From NCBI RefSeq assembly GCF_024323335.1, contig NC_066583.1, positions 15,714,665 through 15,778,664 on the forward strand: DNA of 64,000 bases. Reading direction: 5' to 3'. The notes beneath the pieces are model-generated. The model was not told the origin of the DNA. It saw only the letters and a list, made by a program, of their open reading frames with translations, and ran no database searches. The translations under genes and the position numbers were made by a program. Of this stretch, positions 12,035-21,105 are shown one piece after another; the stretch's first letter is position 1, and the number at the start of each line of letters is the position of its first letter. The stretch is from Lathyrus oleraceus (Eukaryota; Streptophyta; Magnoliopsida; Fabales; Fabaceae).

Positions 12035-12105
12035 CTGAACTACGTTTTGCTCTGATTCCCATTCCAGATGAGATACGTAGGCATAAGACGCGATGTCTTA
12101 GCGAG
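12035..12105 (+). other. Structured R-U5 module, copy m2 (element A)
   Basis: GAACTACG at 12037 is followed by an ATACGTAGGC arm. The second hairpin pairs TAAGAC (12084-12089) with GTCTTA (12095-12100) around GCGAT. The inner hairpin is weaker than in the other copies (one mismatch). It lies 31 bp before the insertion point of element B. Confidence 0.6.
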
Positions 12106-12131
12106 CACACTTCTCTTTAGCCCATAGGTAG

Positions 12132-12136
12132 CCGAG
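12132..12136 (+). repeat. Target site duplication of element B, left copy (CCGAG)
   Basis: CCGAG directly precedes the TG of B's 5' LTR and is repeated at 36265-36269 directly after the CA of B's 3' LTR. Confidence 0.92.
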
Positions 12137-13389
12137 TGTAACACCTCAAAATTTGCCCTCCTCTTCTTGGCACTAGTTTAGCATATTGCATTTCATGTTT
12201 TAGGACATTAGGCATTTGCATATTGCATATCATGTGGAAATAATGAAGTCATCCTCCAAAGTCTTTTTCAGAAGATGGAGAGGTTAAGTGGTTCAAGCCT
12301 GAGGGTTTCCCTGGATTGATGATCAACCGTCTTAGGGTTTGCAGTGCATTAGGGTTTCCTGATCTTTCAAAGGCTTTGAGTATTATATTGCTTGCAAGGA
12401 TATGTTACCATCATCATGGTCATGTCATCCTCAAGGGCTTCATTGTGCATGCTCAGGTTCCTTTGGATTAGGGTTTTGACCTCTGGTCAACCCTAATCAA
12501 TGACTTCTATTCCAGCCAGGGTTTTTCAAGGAGAATAGGTATTCTATTGAGATGGAGATCACATGGTTATCATGAGGAGCTTATATGAGTTAGGGTTTCA
12601 TTTCTGTGCAAATTCCTCAGGTGGTAGAGGCTCAAGCTGATCAGAGCATGTCAAGGTCATCTGAGGACCTATACAGTCAACTATGCCAGAGCTGAGGGCT
12701 TTGAGATAGGGAAATGAGTTTCAACACTTCATTCATGTTCAAAAGAGGTGCATTTCTCATTTCAAACATCTATGTTGAAGATTTTGAAGTCAGATCAAAA
12801 GTTTCCAAAAATGGAAAGTGACCTGTAATTGAAAGTTTCCAAAAATGGCAAGTTTTTGGACCATATTCAACTTGACTTTACATCATCAAAGAAGCTTCAA
12901 ATGAATTGATGAACATGAAAGTTTAAGATCTTTCTCTCCTCTTTCCAAAAAGTCCAAGATCATGATCATCTGATGAACGGTTGAAGAATTATGGCCAAAG
13001 GATGACAAAGTGCACATGGAAGTTCAACATGCCATAACTTTTGATCCAAAACTCCAATTTAAGCCACTCTTTTTGCAAATTGCTTCTTATGACCTATATT
13101 TTCCAAATCAAGCATTGCGTTGCATGAAAGAAGTTCATATGACCATGTGTCCATTCATGTGCATTTTGGAGGGAAAAGTGATAATTCAAAATTGGTTCAT
13201 CATGCATGCCAAATACCATTCAAAATTTGTCCATTGGCTGATTTTAAATTAATATGGATCATTGCATGCTACTGTTCACGTAGGAATTAGCCATGCACCC
13301 TCATTTTTGCAATTTTGCATTTCACCTCCTATTTCATTAATCTTAATTAACCAAGCTTGATGTGGATTAGAATTGTGATTAGTGGACCA

Positions 13390-13397
13390 TATAAATA
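13390..13397 (+). promoter_or_regulatory. TATA box of element B 5' LTR
   Basis: TATAAATA in the context GGACCATATAAATAACA, about 1.25 kb into the LTR and conserved in the 3' LTR at 32731-32738. A C/T-rich stretch with CTCTCTCC follows about 70 bp downstream, a plausible transcription start region. Confidence 0.6.
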
Positions 13398-15825
13398 ACA
13401 AATCATAACAGAATTGCTCATAATCACAATTCTAGATCTCAAATTTTCTTTTCCCTCCCAAACTCTCTCTCCTTGGATTTCAAATTTTCTTCACACAACT
13501 CTTTGAGATTGTTGTAGATCCATCATCCTCATGGAATTTGGAGCATGATTCATCCATTTTTCGTGGCAATTGAGTTGGTTTTGAAGCTGTTCAAGTGCAC
13601 TCACATGTCAATGGAATTTTGAAGTTCAACAAGATTCAAGAGGATTCAAGTCTTGATTCCTGTTCAAAGCTTCAAAAGAGGTGTTAGAGAGAAGAACTGG
13701 AGCTTGTGGAGGCTTGAACATGTGATTTGAAGCACTGCCATTCCAAGTAAGTGGATTTTCGACCTTCATTATTTGCCAATTCATGTACATGATTATGAAG
13801 GTCTTTGGATGCTGATAATTCTGATGTGATTAGATTTAATTTTGGTGAAAAGATGAGTGAGATATGTTGATTTTAAGGTTTAGATCTAGGAACTTCTTTG
13901 CTTCGATCCAGAAAATATATTGAGAATTAGGCTTAGGTATTGTGATATTTGAAATGTACATGAAAAGACGATTCCATTGATATAAAATTTGCAGAATTCT
14001 GCAAAATGGGACGGTGGCGCTCCGCCTGGCTGGCCGGAGAAGACGGCTGTTTCAGCCGTCCGCCACCGCCTGGTGTGGCCTAGGGTTTTAAGGAGCAAAA
14101 CGATGTCGTTTTTCCTTAGCGCGCCTTGTGACCAGCATGTCCAGGGTTCGATCCTTCGGTGTGCATATTTCTTTTATTCCAGTTGTTTTTCCTTCAGCGC
14201 TCCATTGACCTTAGGCGCGTGAGTTCAAGTCTGGTTGAGAGCAATGCTGATTTTTACTTCAAATTCCATTTTCAACATTTATTTCATATTATTTCCAAAT
14301 ATTTTCATCAATTTCCAAAATTCACAACAAATAGAAAATTAATCCAAATTGAATGCAATTTTTTTTCACATGATTGTATGGATGTCTACTATTTTGTGAG
14401 GTCAATTTCCTGATTTTATTGTGGCTGGATTTTTAAATGTGTTTGTGTGCTTGAACATGATGCAAATTTGACATGTTGAATTCATTTACTTGTGAAATGC
14501 ACATAATTTATCCAATTGGCTTGAAATTTGATATGCTGATTCCTAACATGTTGCATGATTTTTGAGGCTTGGTTGTGCATTTTTATCATTTTCCATCTCT
14601 GTTTTGGACACATGAATGTATGGTGTGACAGTGTGTGTCACACATTTTGATGTTGCTCTTGTTCATTTTCATATACATGTCAATTGAGCTTTTCTGATTC
14701 CAATTTTTTGCATGATGCTTTTGTTTAACATGTTGTATGCACATAAATGTTTTCATGATTATTGGATTTATTTCTGTTTTAATATGGAATTTCTCTTCTT
14801 GATGTCCAATTGTGATCACCTTTGATTGCCTTTGCCTTATCTTGTGCAATTGATGACCTTGCCTTAGGATTTGAGTCTGGTCCTTTTTAGGACATGGTCT
14901 TACTTGAATAAATGTGCTTCATGTTGAATATTGGCTGCTGTTTTGACTTTTTGCTTTACCTTTGACCCTTGTCTTTGCACTAGTGGTTTGTACTCACCTT
15001 TTGAGCTTTGCATTTCAGGTTCAAGCACTTAGCTCTAATGGTCGATGTGATCTCAATTCTTGAGATGCAAGTTACTTTGTCCACTAACCTTTGTTGTGTT
15101 GTAGGTTCATTGGTGATGAACTCACTTGAGTTGTTTACACATGTTGACTTGTATAGTGGATATTGAAGTACCATTGTTGACTGTCTGTTGGATTTGTCTG
15201 AATGTGAATATTGACTTGTTTGACTTTTGTACAGGTACATTAGTCGCTTTAGCTCATTGCTTGAGCTTTGCTTTGCTTGTGGTTGGTATACCACCTAGGT
15301 AATCATTCTCTAACTCCATGTAGTCTGGAAGCCCTGTCATTTCTTTTGGCAGGAATTTGGCTGAAGTCCTCCTTAAGAGGCAATGATTGTGTTTGTTTAT
15401 GTTTGTGCTCAAGACCTCCTTGTCGAGGCATGGTTATTTAATTCCTCCTAAGTGAAGAGGCTATTGACAGATAGAAAGGGCTAGTAGCAAGTCCCCTGTT
15501 AGTCGTTGAGTCGTTCATTAAGCTCGCACTACGTGTTGATGCTCTTGAACCTAACCCAAGATCCTTGTATATAGAGTCAGTCAAGTGGAGTAGGGTCCCT
15601 CATTCTGGATCCCCATGTTTTCATTGATTCAAGCTCACCCAGGCCCGGGTTAAGAGCTTTGAGGTCTTATCCTCATTACCTTTCATCTGCTCACCCTGAC
15701 GGTCAATGTCAGTGGTTAAGAGCTTCCTTCATACCCTTCCAGTGTTGGCTTGATTGTCGAGGTTGATATGACCCCTTGACTAAAGCCCAGCCTTGTATGA
15801 GCCACTTGTTTGCATATAGCGTGTG

Positions 15826-16604
15826 TCATACCCCAAAATTTGCCCATTAATATTTCAAGACATTTTTTCAGGGCACTCCGACTCATTTTTATGACACTGA
15901 TCTTAAAGGAACAAAGGTCCAACTCACGAATGGCCCAATCCAGAAAATGGCCCAAACTGGCCTGTTCGCTACACGTTCGCTACACGCTCGCCTAGCGAAC
16001 GTTCGCTACACGCTCGCCTAGCGAAGCTGACAGACAACAGAAAATTTCGGGCTTCATTCTGAGCCCATTAGGTCATCAAAGGAGTATTATAAATACCCCA
16101 ACTCCAGAACGAAAAGAGGACGGAAAAACCGAGACGGAGACGGCCGGAAACCCTGGCATAGCAACCCCGGAGAGTAGCCCAGAGAAGTCGGAGTGAAGAA
16201 ACCCTGACGGCCGCTCATCCGCACCGAAGTTACCGCCGCCCAACTCAACCCGATACCAAAAGTGACTTGCCAATTCAGCATTACCACTCCATTGCAAACA
16301 GGTTTGTGTATCACTATTGTTTTATGTTTCCAATTTGTAAATCTCTAAATACATAATACATCATGATTGAATTTTTGGATATGTAATTAGACTTTGCATG
16401 TGAATTCCAGTACGCCTGAATATCCTGAGTGTTTGACCATATTATTTCTGTAATTGAATGCAATAAGGCATGCAGCATGCTGAGATCACACTGTTCTGAA
16501 ATTCAAAACCCGCAGCCGCTCGCTAGCACATCGCTAAGCGAGCATGTAGCGAGCATTCGCTAGGACCTCGCTAGGCGAGGCAGAGGCGAACGGGACCTCC
16601 CTTT
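15826..16604 (+). other. Foreign LTR block inside element B 5' LTR (LTR type C)
   Basis: The block starts TGTCATACCCCAAAATTTGC and carries a U3-like segment with GAGTATTATAAATACCC (a TATA-like site near 16086) only about 260 bp in. It therefore looks like a much shorter LTR than B's. It contains two clusters of TCGCTA/TAGCGA palindromes (15965-16025, 16508-16590). It joins the B-type U5 at about 16600 within CTCCCTTTTAGTTTGTCAG, which is shared with 35582. The corresponding B sequence is 35167-35597. Confidence 0.75.
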
Positions 16605-16810
16605 TAGTTTGTCAGTCGGAAAACCTTTGGTGCTCGCTGGTTAGCGATTTCTTATCTGTTTGGAGTTAGATGTAAGACCAATGATTGGCTTTCTGTTTCC
16701 CGTTTCTTTGGAGTTGGATGTAAGCCTAGCTATTGGCATTCCGTTTCCTTGTTGAGTTTCTTTTGACGTCTCAGCGTCTTTGTGTTGTGTTTTGTTTCGG
16801 CGTGCATTAG

Positions 16811-16879
16811 CCGAACTACGACAGCTCTGATTCTCATTCCAGATGAGATACGTAGGCATAGGATGCGATATCCTAGCGA
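16811..16879 (+). other. Structured R-U5 module, copy m4 (element B 5' LTR)
   Basis: The outer arms are CTACG and CGTAG. The inner hairpin is CTCAT-TCCAG-ATGAG (16833-16847). The second hairpin is TAGGAT-GCGAT-ATCCTA (16859-16875). Its equivalent in the 3' LTR is 35802-35871, where the second hairpin has one mismatch. Confidence 0.62.
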
Positions 16880-16896
16880 TCCCGTTTCCCATTTCC

Positions 16897-16966
16897 CCGA
16901 ACTACGTCGACTCTGATGTTTGTTTCTGACAAATTACGTAGGCCCAGGATACGACATCCTGCCGAG
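16897..16966 (+). other. Structured R-U5 module, copy m5 (element B 5' LTR)
   Basis: Outer arms CTACG/CGTAG. The inner hairpin has changed completely but still pairs: TTTGT-TTCTG-ACAAA (16919-16933). The second hairpin is CAGGAT-ACGAC-ATCCTG (16945-16961). The 3' LTR copy (35888-35957) adds a G-C pair to the inner stem and a G-C pair to the second. Confidence 0.65.
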
Positions 16967-17069
16967 TCCGTTTTCTCCGTTTTCTTTCACCTGTTCTATT
17001 ATTCCAGTATGTGTGCATTCTTTGAGCAGTTTTAGCAGCAACCTTTTCCTATTCTTTTGAGCGTGGATC

Positions 17070-17117
17070 CCGTCGAGTACGGCGGACGTGAGGGGTGCTA
17101 ATACCTTCCCCTTACGT
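17070..17117 (+). other. U5 hairpin pair in element B 5' LTR
   Basis: A small stem CCGT-CGAGT-ACGG (17070-17082) is followed by a ten-pair stem ACGTGAGGGG / CCCCTTACGT (17086-17095 with 17108-17117) around the loop TGCTAATACCTT. The same layout is found at 36077-36108, in element A at 36433-36465, and in fragment L (minus strand, 53559-53591) with different stem sequences. Confidence 0.65.
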
Positions 17118-17275
17118 AACCGACTCCCGTGCCCTGCATCTCTGGTCGTAAGACCGTTCCTTTCCCCTTTTTCAGGTTTACTTCGAGCGTTTCCTTTCCC
17201 TCCTTTGGGATAAATAACGCACGGTGGCGGCTCTGTGTGTTTTTTTCCGCCGGTTGTTTTTCGCGTTGCGACAGC

Positions 17276-17293
17276 TGGCGACTCTGCTAGGGA
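17276..17293 (+). promoter_or_regulatory. Primer-binding site of element B
   Basis: TGGCGACTCTGCTAGGGA starts two bases after the LTR end. A PBS starting TGGCGACTCTGCT is typical of the Ogre/Tat lineage, where the primer is reported to be a tRNA-Arg. The tRNA identity is from family knowledge, not checked here. Confidence 0.8.
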
Positions 17294-18544
17294 CTAGAAG
17301 TTGACCTCTTGCTGGTCCATCTTCCCTAAGCGAGTCAATCCTAGTGCTCTTTAGGATAGTTTTGGTTGCTTTTGCTGCTTTATTTATTGCATTTGTGATT
17401 ATTGTACTGTGATTGTATATATTTGCATATATGTTTGCATGCATCATATTATCATTATGCTGGATTCTGTACAGGTTGGTTCCTCTGATTTGGGGTGGGT
17501 GTTCTGAGTGGGGCTAAAACCCAGGCCCGAGTATACACCTAGGATTAGCGTGGTCTCATGTTGCCCCTCATGTTAGGTCAACATGTTTTTGGCAACGTGA
17601 CATACCACAAGCCGGACGAGGTTCTTTTGAGAAAGCTCTTCCTTTGTGGAGTATCCACTTTGGTTGAGTCGCCTCATCTGAGCTGTTGACTTCGGTGATC
17701 GCTCTTTCCTGGATCTTTGGTTTAGACGATCTTATGAGAGCTGCAGCGACACACCCGAAAGGGCAAACCCGTTGAGTATCTTGTCCGATTGTCGAGACCA
17801 TTATCCTCCTTAGGATGACCTTGTTAGAATTCACCTATGAGGGCAGGGTTTGATTTCTACAGATGCATGTTCTGTTGGTGACTATTTGATGATGACTCTG
17901 GTTCAGTTGGATCATGGATATTTATTTCTGAGACGCCGGAGTTCTGTCCGTGGTATTTATCAGTGGGGATCCGTTTATTTCAGGATTCCCTAAGTTGATT
18001 CAGATGATGTTGTGGCTATCAGTTCAGTGATTTCTCTGTGATGATGGTGATGTATCCTTCAGTTCCGTTTATTTCGGAACCCTGAGTTGGATTTGTGGTT
18101 ACCTAATCCCTCAGATGGTTGTGATCAGTTCAGAGACCGTGATCCGTACAGTTGATGCTCAGATGACTTGGAGGATGGCACAGTGACTTGCATTCATGCA
18201 TCTGCATCATTCCCATTTTGCATTCATCTGCATCTAACTCATGTCTATCCATAATCAGGGTACATTCTCGATTGAGATTCTGGTTGAGAGACATCCTGAT
18301 GTCAGAATGTTATTGTCAAATTATTATCCGTCTCGATGAAGCCAGAATCAAAGGACAGAATGTTCCTCATACGGATAGACATTGCATTCATGTGTGAGTC
18401 ATAATAACCTGTCTTTTGTTTTGCAGGTGTCAGTTTCTAACATGTTTGATTGACTCAGGAATCATTGCTCGCGCACGTAGAATCATTCCCTTGCACGTAG
18501 CTCGTCCACATAGATACCCTACCAGACGCAATAAATCCAAACTG
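17294..18544 (+). other. Element B leader between PBS and gag
   Basis: There is about 1.25 kb without a convincing ORF; the extra ORF1 that full Ogre elements carry before gag is not seen. Two hairpins with similar loops occur at 17966-17990 (GGGATCC arm, loop GTTTATTTCA, arm GGATTCCC) and 18062-18080 (GTTCCG, loop TTTATTT, CGGAAC), each followed by a (C)CT(A/G)AGTTG stretch. The region is the usual place for packaging and dimerisation signals. Confidence 0.6.
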
Positions 18545-18943
18545 ATGGATCCACCCAACACTGACATTCTCGAGCTGAAAGAGAAGATGAGTGAGTTGGT
18601 CAACGTCATGCAAGGGTTCGCCTTGGGGCAAAAAGCGATCGCTGAAAAGGTGGATAAGGCCGAGGCTTTAGCCAGGGCAAAAGGAAAAAAGGCGGTGAAG
18701 GAAAATAAATTTGGGGTTGGTTATCAGTCGAGCCCAGGCTCGTCTGGACAGAACAGAGGACGTCGTCAGCTGTTCACGTTTACCAGTGCTGGAATGCAGG
18801 ATCCAGATCACGTCTATGTGGTGGGTGAAGAGATCGACAGTGACTGCGAGCCGGATTCGTGGATAAAACCGTGCGTACCAGGGATGGAGATCCAGAACTG
18901 GAAGGCCGAAAAGATCATCACTGTCACTCTGCGTGAAGAGTAA
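18545..18943 (+). pseudogene. Element B gag remnant: gag N-terminus joined to the post-protease tail
   Basis: A 132-codon frame starts MDPPNTDILELKEKM, a gag-like N-terminus with a helical, Lys/Ala-rich stretch (KAEALARAKGKKA). It passes at about residue 57 into KFGVGYQ, which in element A lies after the protease. The capsid, the rest of gag and the protease are therefore deleted. The end ITVTLREE and TAA match the end of the gag-protease frame in A. The join keeps the frame open, so a short Gag-N fusion could in principle be made. Confidence 0.78.
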
Positions 18944-19210
18944 TATTTCTGTTTTTCAATTCTGTTTGCATGAAAGCCATGCGTTTTGCCCGAAACGTAA
19001 TGGTTCATTGTACGGGCCACCTCATGTGTTTCATTGTGCAATATTTTGCATCATTAATAAAAGGATGTTTTTTGCATTAAAAGAGGTGTTCCCTGTTTTT
19101 CATTTATTTTTGCAGTTTAAAACAAAAATAAAAATGGCAATGTTTGCTTTCATTTTTCTTCCTTTTGTTTTGTCTCGTTCCGACCTCAAAAGCAATGCAT
19201 GAATCCGCAT
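18944..19210 (+). other. Element B spacer between gag-protease and RT, possible intron
   Basis: Same layout as 1897-2140 of element A: a donor-like GAGTAATATT at the end of the upstream frame, a pyrimidine-rich TTTATTTTTGCAG near 19115, and CATGTAG near 19213 before the acidic RT leader. Confidence 0.45.
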
Positions 19211-20269
19211 TCATGTAGATGCGACTATTCTCCTGATCTCATTGATAACAATTCGGTTACACCTTTGTATGACTTCGACAATTCAATCTATCATGCCAAA
19301 GAAGAAGGTGAAGAAGATTGTGAACTGTCGGAGGAATTAGCCAGGTTGTTGAAACAAGAGGAGAAGGTGATTCAACCGCACGAGGAGCGAGTTGAAATTG
19401 TTAATCTGGGCACCAAGAAGGTCGAAAAGGAAGTGAAAATTGGGGCCGCCTTGGAGGCGAGTGTCAAGAGCAGAGGTGATGCCATTCGGTCTCAAGAACA
19501 CCGGTGCCACGCATCAAAGGGCCATGGTAACTTTGTTTCATGATATGATTCATCATGAAATTGAATGCTATGTTGATGACATGATAGCAAAGTCCCAAAC
19601 AGAAGAGGGGCATTTGGTAGATCTGGCCAAGCTGTTTGACCGGTTGAGACAATTCAGATTGAGGTTGAATCCGAATAAGTTCACTTTCGGAGTGCGGTCC
19701 GGTAAGTTGCTGGGGTTTATTGTAAGCGAAAGAGGAATCGAGGTGGATCCTGCTAAAGTAAAAGCAATACAAGAAATGCCTGAACCGAGAACGGAAAAGG
19801 AGGTTCGTGGTTTCTTAGGTAGATTGAACTACATTTCACGGTTCATATCTCATCTAACAGCCACGTGTGAACCCATATTCAAGTTGTTGAGAAAAGATCA
19901 AACGGTCAGGTGGAATAATGATTGCCAAGCGGCATTTGAAAATATAAAAGAATATTTGCAGGAGCCTCCGATTCTGATGCCTCCTATGGAGGGACGACCG
20001 TTAATTCTGTACTTGACAACCCTCGAGGGGTCTATGGGGTGCGTACTGGGGCAGCATGACGAGTCTGGTCGAAAAGAGCATGCAATTTACCTTAGCGAAA
20101 AGTTTACCGACTGTGAAACAAAATATTCGCTACTCGAGAAAATTTGTTGTGCTTTGGCATAGGCTGCTCGTCGACTAAGACAGTATATGCTGGTTCATAC
20201 CACTTTATGGATTTCCAAGATGGATCCGATCAAGTATGTATTTGAGAAGCCAGCATTGAGAAGCCAGCA
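19211..20269 (+). pseudogene. Element B RT (N-terminal half deleted) and RNase H1
   Basis: The acidic RT leader (EEGEEDCELSEELARLLKQ) runs to about 19468, then jumps to PFGLKNTGA of the RT palm, with a change of frame at the join. About 160 codons, including the fingers and the first catalytic Asp, are missing. YVDD follows and the domain continues through GFLGRLNYISRF into RNase H1 (SMGCVLGQHDESGRKEHAI). TAG at 20160-20162 interrupts CALA|AARRLRQYM. A 14-bp tandem duplication at 20244-20271 (GAGAAGCCAGCATT twice) then shifts the frame. Confidence 0.85.
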
Positions 20270-20640
20270 TTGACCGGACGGGTTGCGAGATGGCAAATGA
20301 TTTTGTCTGAATACGATATTCAGTATACCTCTCAGAAAGCAATCAAGGGGAGTGTATTGTCTGAGTACCTCGCCCGGCAACCCATTGAGGATTGTCAACC
20401 GATGAAGTTTGAATTCCCTGATGAGGGTATCAGGTTTCTCAAATCGAAAGATTGTGAGGAACCGATCCCGGAGGAGGGGCCTGACCCTGAATCCGAACGG
20501 ATTCTGATGTTTGATGGGGCCGTTAATGTGAATGGTAGGGGAGTTGGTGATGTTTTGGTTACGCCGAAAGGATCCCACATTCCTTTTGCTGCCCGACTTA
20601 CAGTTGAATGCACCAACGATGTGGCTAAATACGAAGTTTG
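20270..20640 (+). pseudogene. Element B archaeal-type RNase H, truncated
   Basis: Continues LTGRVARWQMILSEYDIQY into aRNH: MFDGAVNVNGRGVGDVLV (first Asp). The next acidic motif reads NDVAKYEVC, with Lys where A has Glu (NNEAEYEA), so the active site is damaged. At about 20638 the sequence jumps into the integrase C-terminus. The rest of aRNH and the integrase zinc and catalytic domains are absent. The join falls in TTGCA-GGGTA, a word present at both ends of the missing segment in A, which suggests a microhomology deletion. Confidence 0.8.
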
Positions 20641-21105
20641 CACGGGTATCGAACCTCGGTGCGTACATCTACTGAGGCAACGCCTTTCTCACTTGTGTAT
20701 GGGATGGAAGCCGGGCTACCGGTTGAGGTCCAGATCCCATCATGGGGAGTCCTGATGGATGTGAAATTGATAGAGGCTGAATGGATAAGGACTCGGTATG
20801 AAGAGTTGAGCCTGATTGAGGAAAAGAGGCTGGCGGCCATTTGTCATGGGCAGTTGTACCAGCAGCGAATGAAGCGTGCTTTCGACCGAAAGGTGCGACC
20901 TCGTGTATATCACGTAGGGGATATGGTGTTGAAAAGGATCCTTCCTCCTCAAAACGATCATAGGGGCAAGTGGATACCCAGTAATGAAAGTCCATTCGTG
21001 GTCAAAAAGGTTTTCTCTTGCAGAGCCTTGTTGTTAATGACCATGGATGGTGAGGATTTTCCATCCCCTGTGAATGCGGGCGCAATTAAAAAATACTTCG
21101 TATAA
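20638..21105 (+). pseudogene. Element B integrase, C-terminal part only
   Basis: Begins at HGYRTSVRTSTEATPFSLVY and runs to the natural end (KKYFV, TAA). It keeps the region after the catalytic Glu, including the basic CHGQLYQQRMKRAFDRKVRP and GKWIPSNESPFVV segments that correspond to the integrase C-terminal domain. With no DDE core it has no activity of its own. It is open without interruption and about 80% alike in amino acids to the A copy by eye. Confidence 0.85.

Larger units (their letters stand above)
7856..12136 (+). repeat. Element A 3' LTR, left part (U3 to mid U5)
   Basis: The LTR starts TGTAATACCCCCAAATTTACCC, related to the LTR starts of B (12137), the block at 15826, G and H. 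It is broken at 12136 by element B and continues at 36270. Together the two parts make about 4.64 kb, normal for Ogre-sized LTRs. There is no convincing gene. The U3 carries AACATGAAAGTTGTTC (8736-8751), shared with H and partly with B, and a TATTTAAA box at 9463-9470. Between 10000 and 11200 the sequence is T-rich. Two structured modules lie at 11829-11899 and 12035-12105. Confidence 0.88.
12137..17273 (+). repeat. Element B 5' LTR, chimeric
   Basis: Begins TGTAACACCTCAAAATTTGC and ends TTGCGACA. Positions 12137-15829 align closely with 31475-35166. From 15826 to about 16600 the sequence is unrelated to the 3' LTR and itself starts like another LTR (TGTCATACCCCAAAATTTGC). From about 16605 to 17273 the two LTRs align again. 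This explains the 347-bp length difference. A TATAAATA box lies at 13390-13397. There are no genes inside; the open frames at 13010 and 15000 are chance. Confidence 0.9.

Noticed and set aside
11829..12105. Structured modules as tRNA genes
   Set aside because: Length is near 70 nt, but there is no cloverleaf, no A/B box pattern and no CCA-type acceptor pairing.
13010..13252. 80- and 116-codon frames repeated in both B LTRs (13010 and 32351)
   Set aside because: Conserved only because the LTRs are duplicates; U3 sequence upstream of the TATA box, with no domain.
15826..17273. A complete solo LTR of type C nested in B's LTR
   Set aside because: The right-hand remainder of B's LTR and a second target duplication are missing; the block runs straight into B's own U5, so a recombinant LTR fits better.
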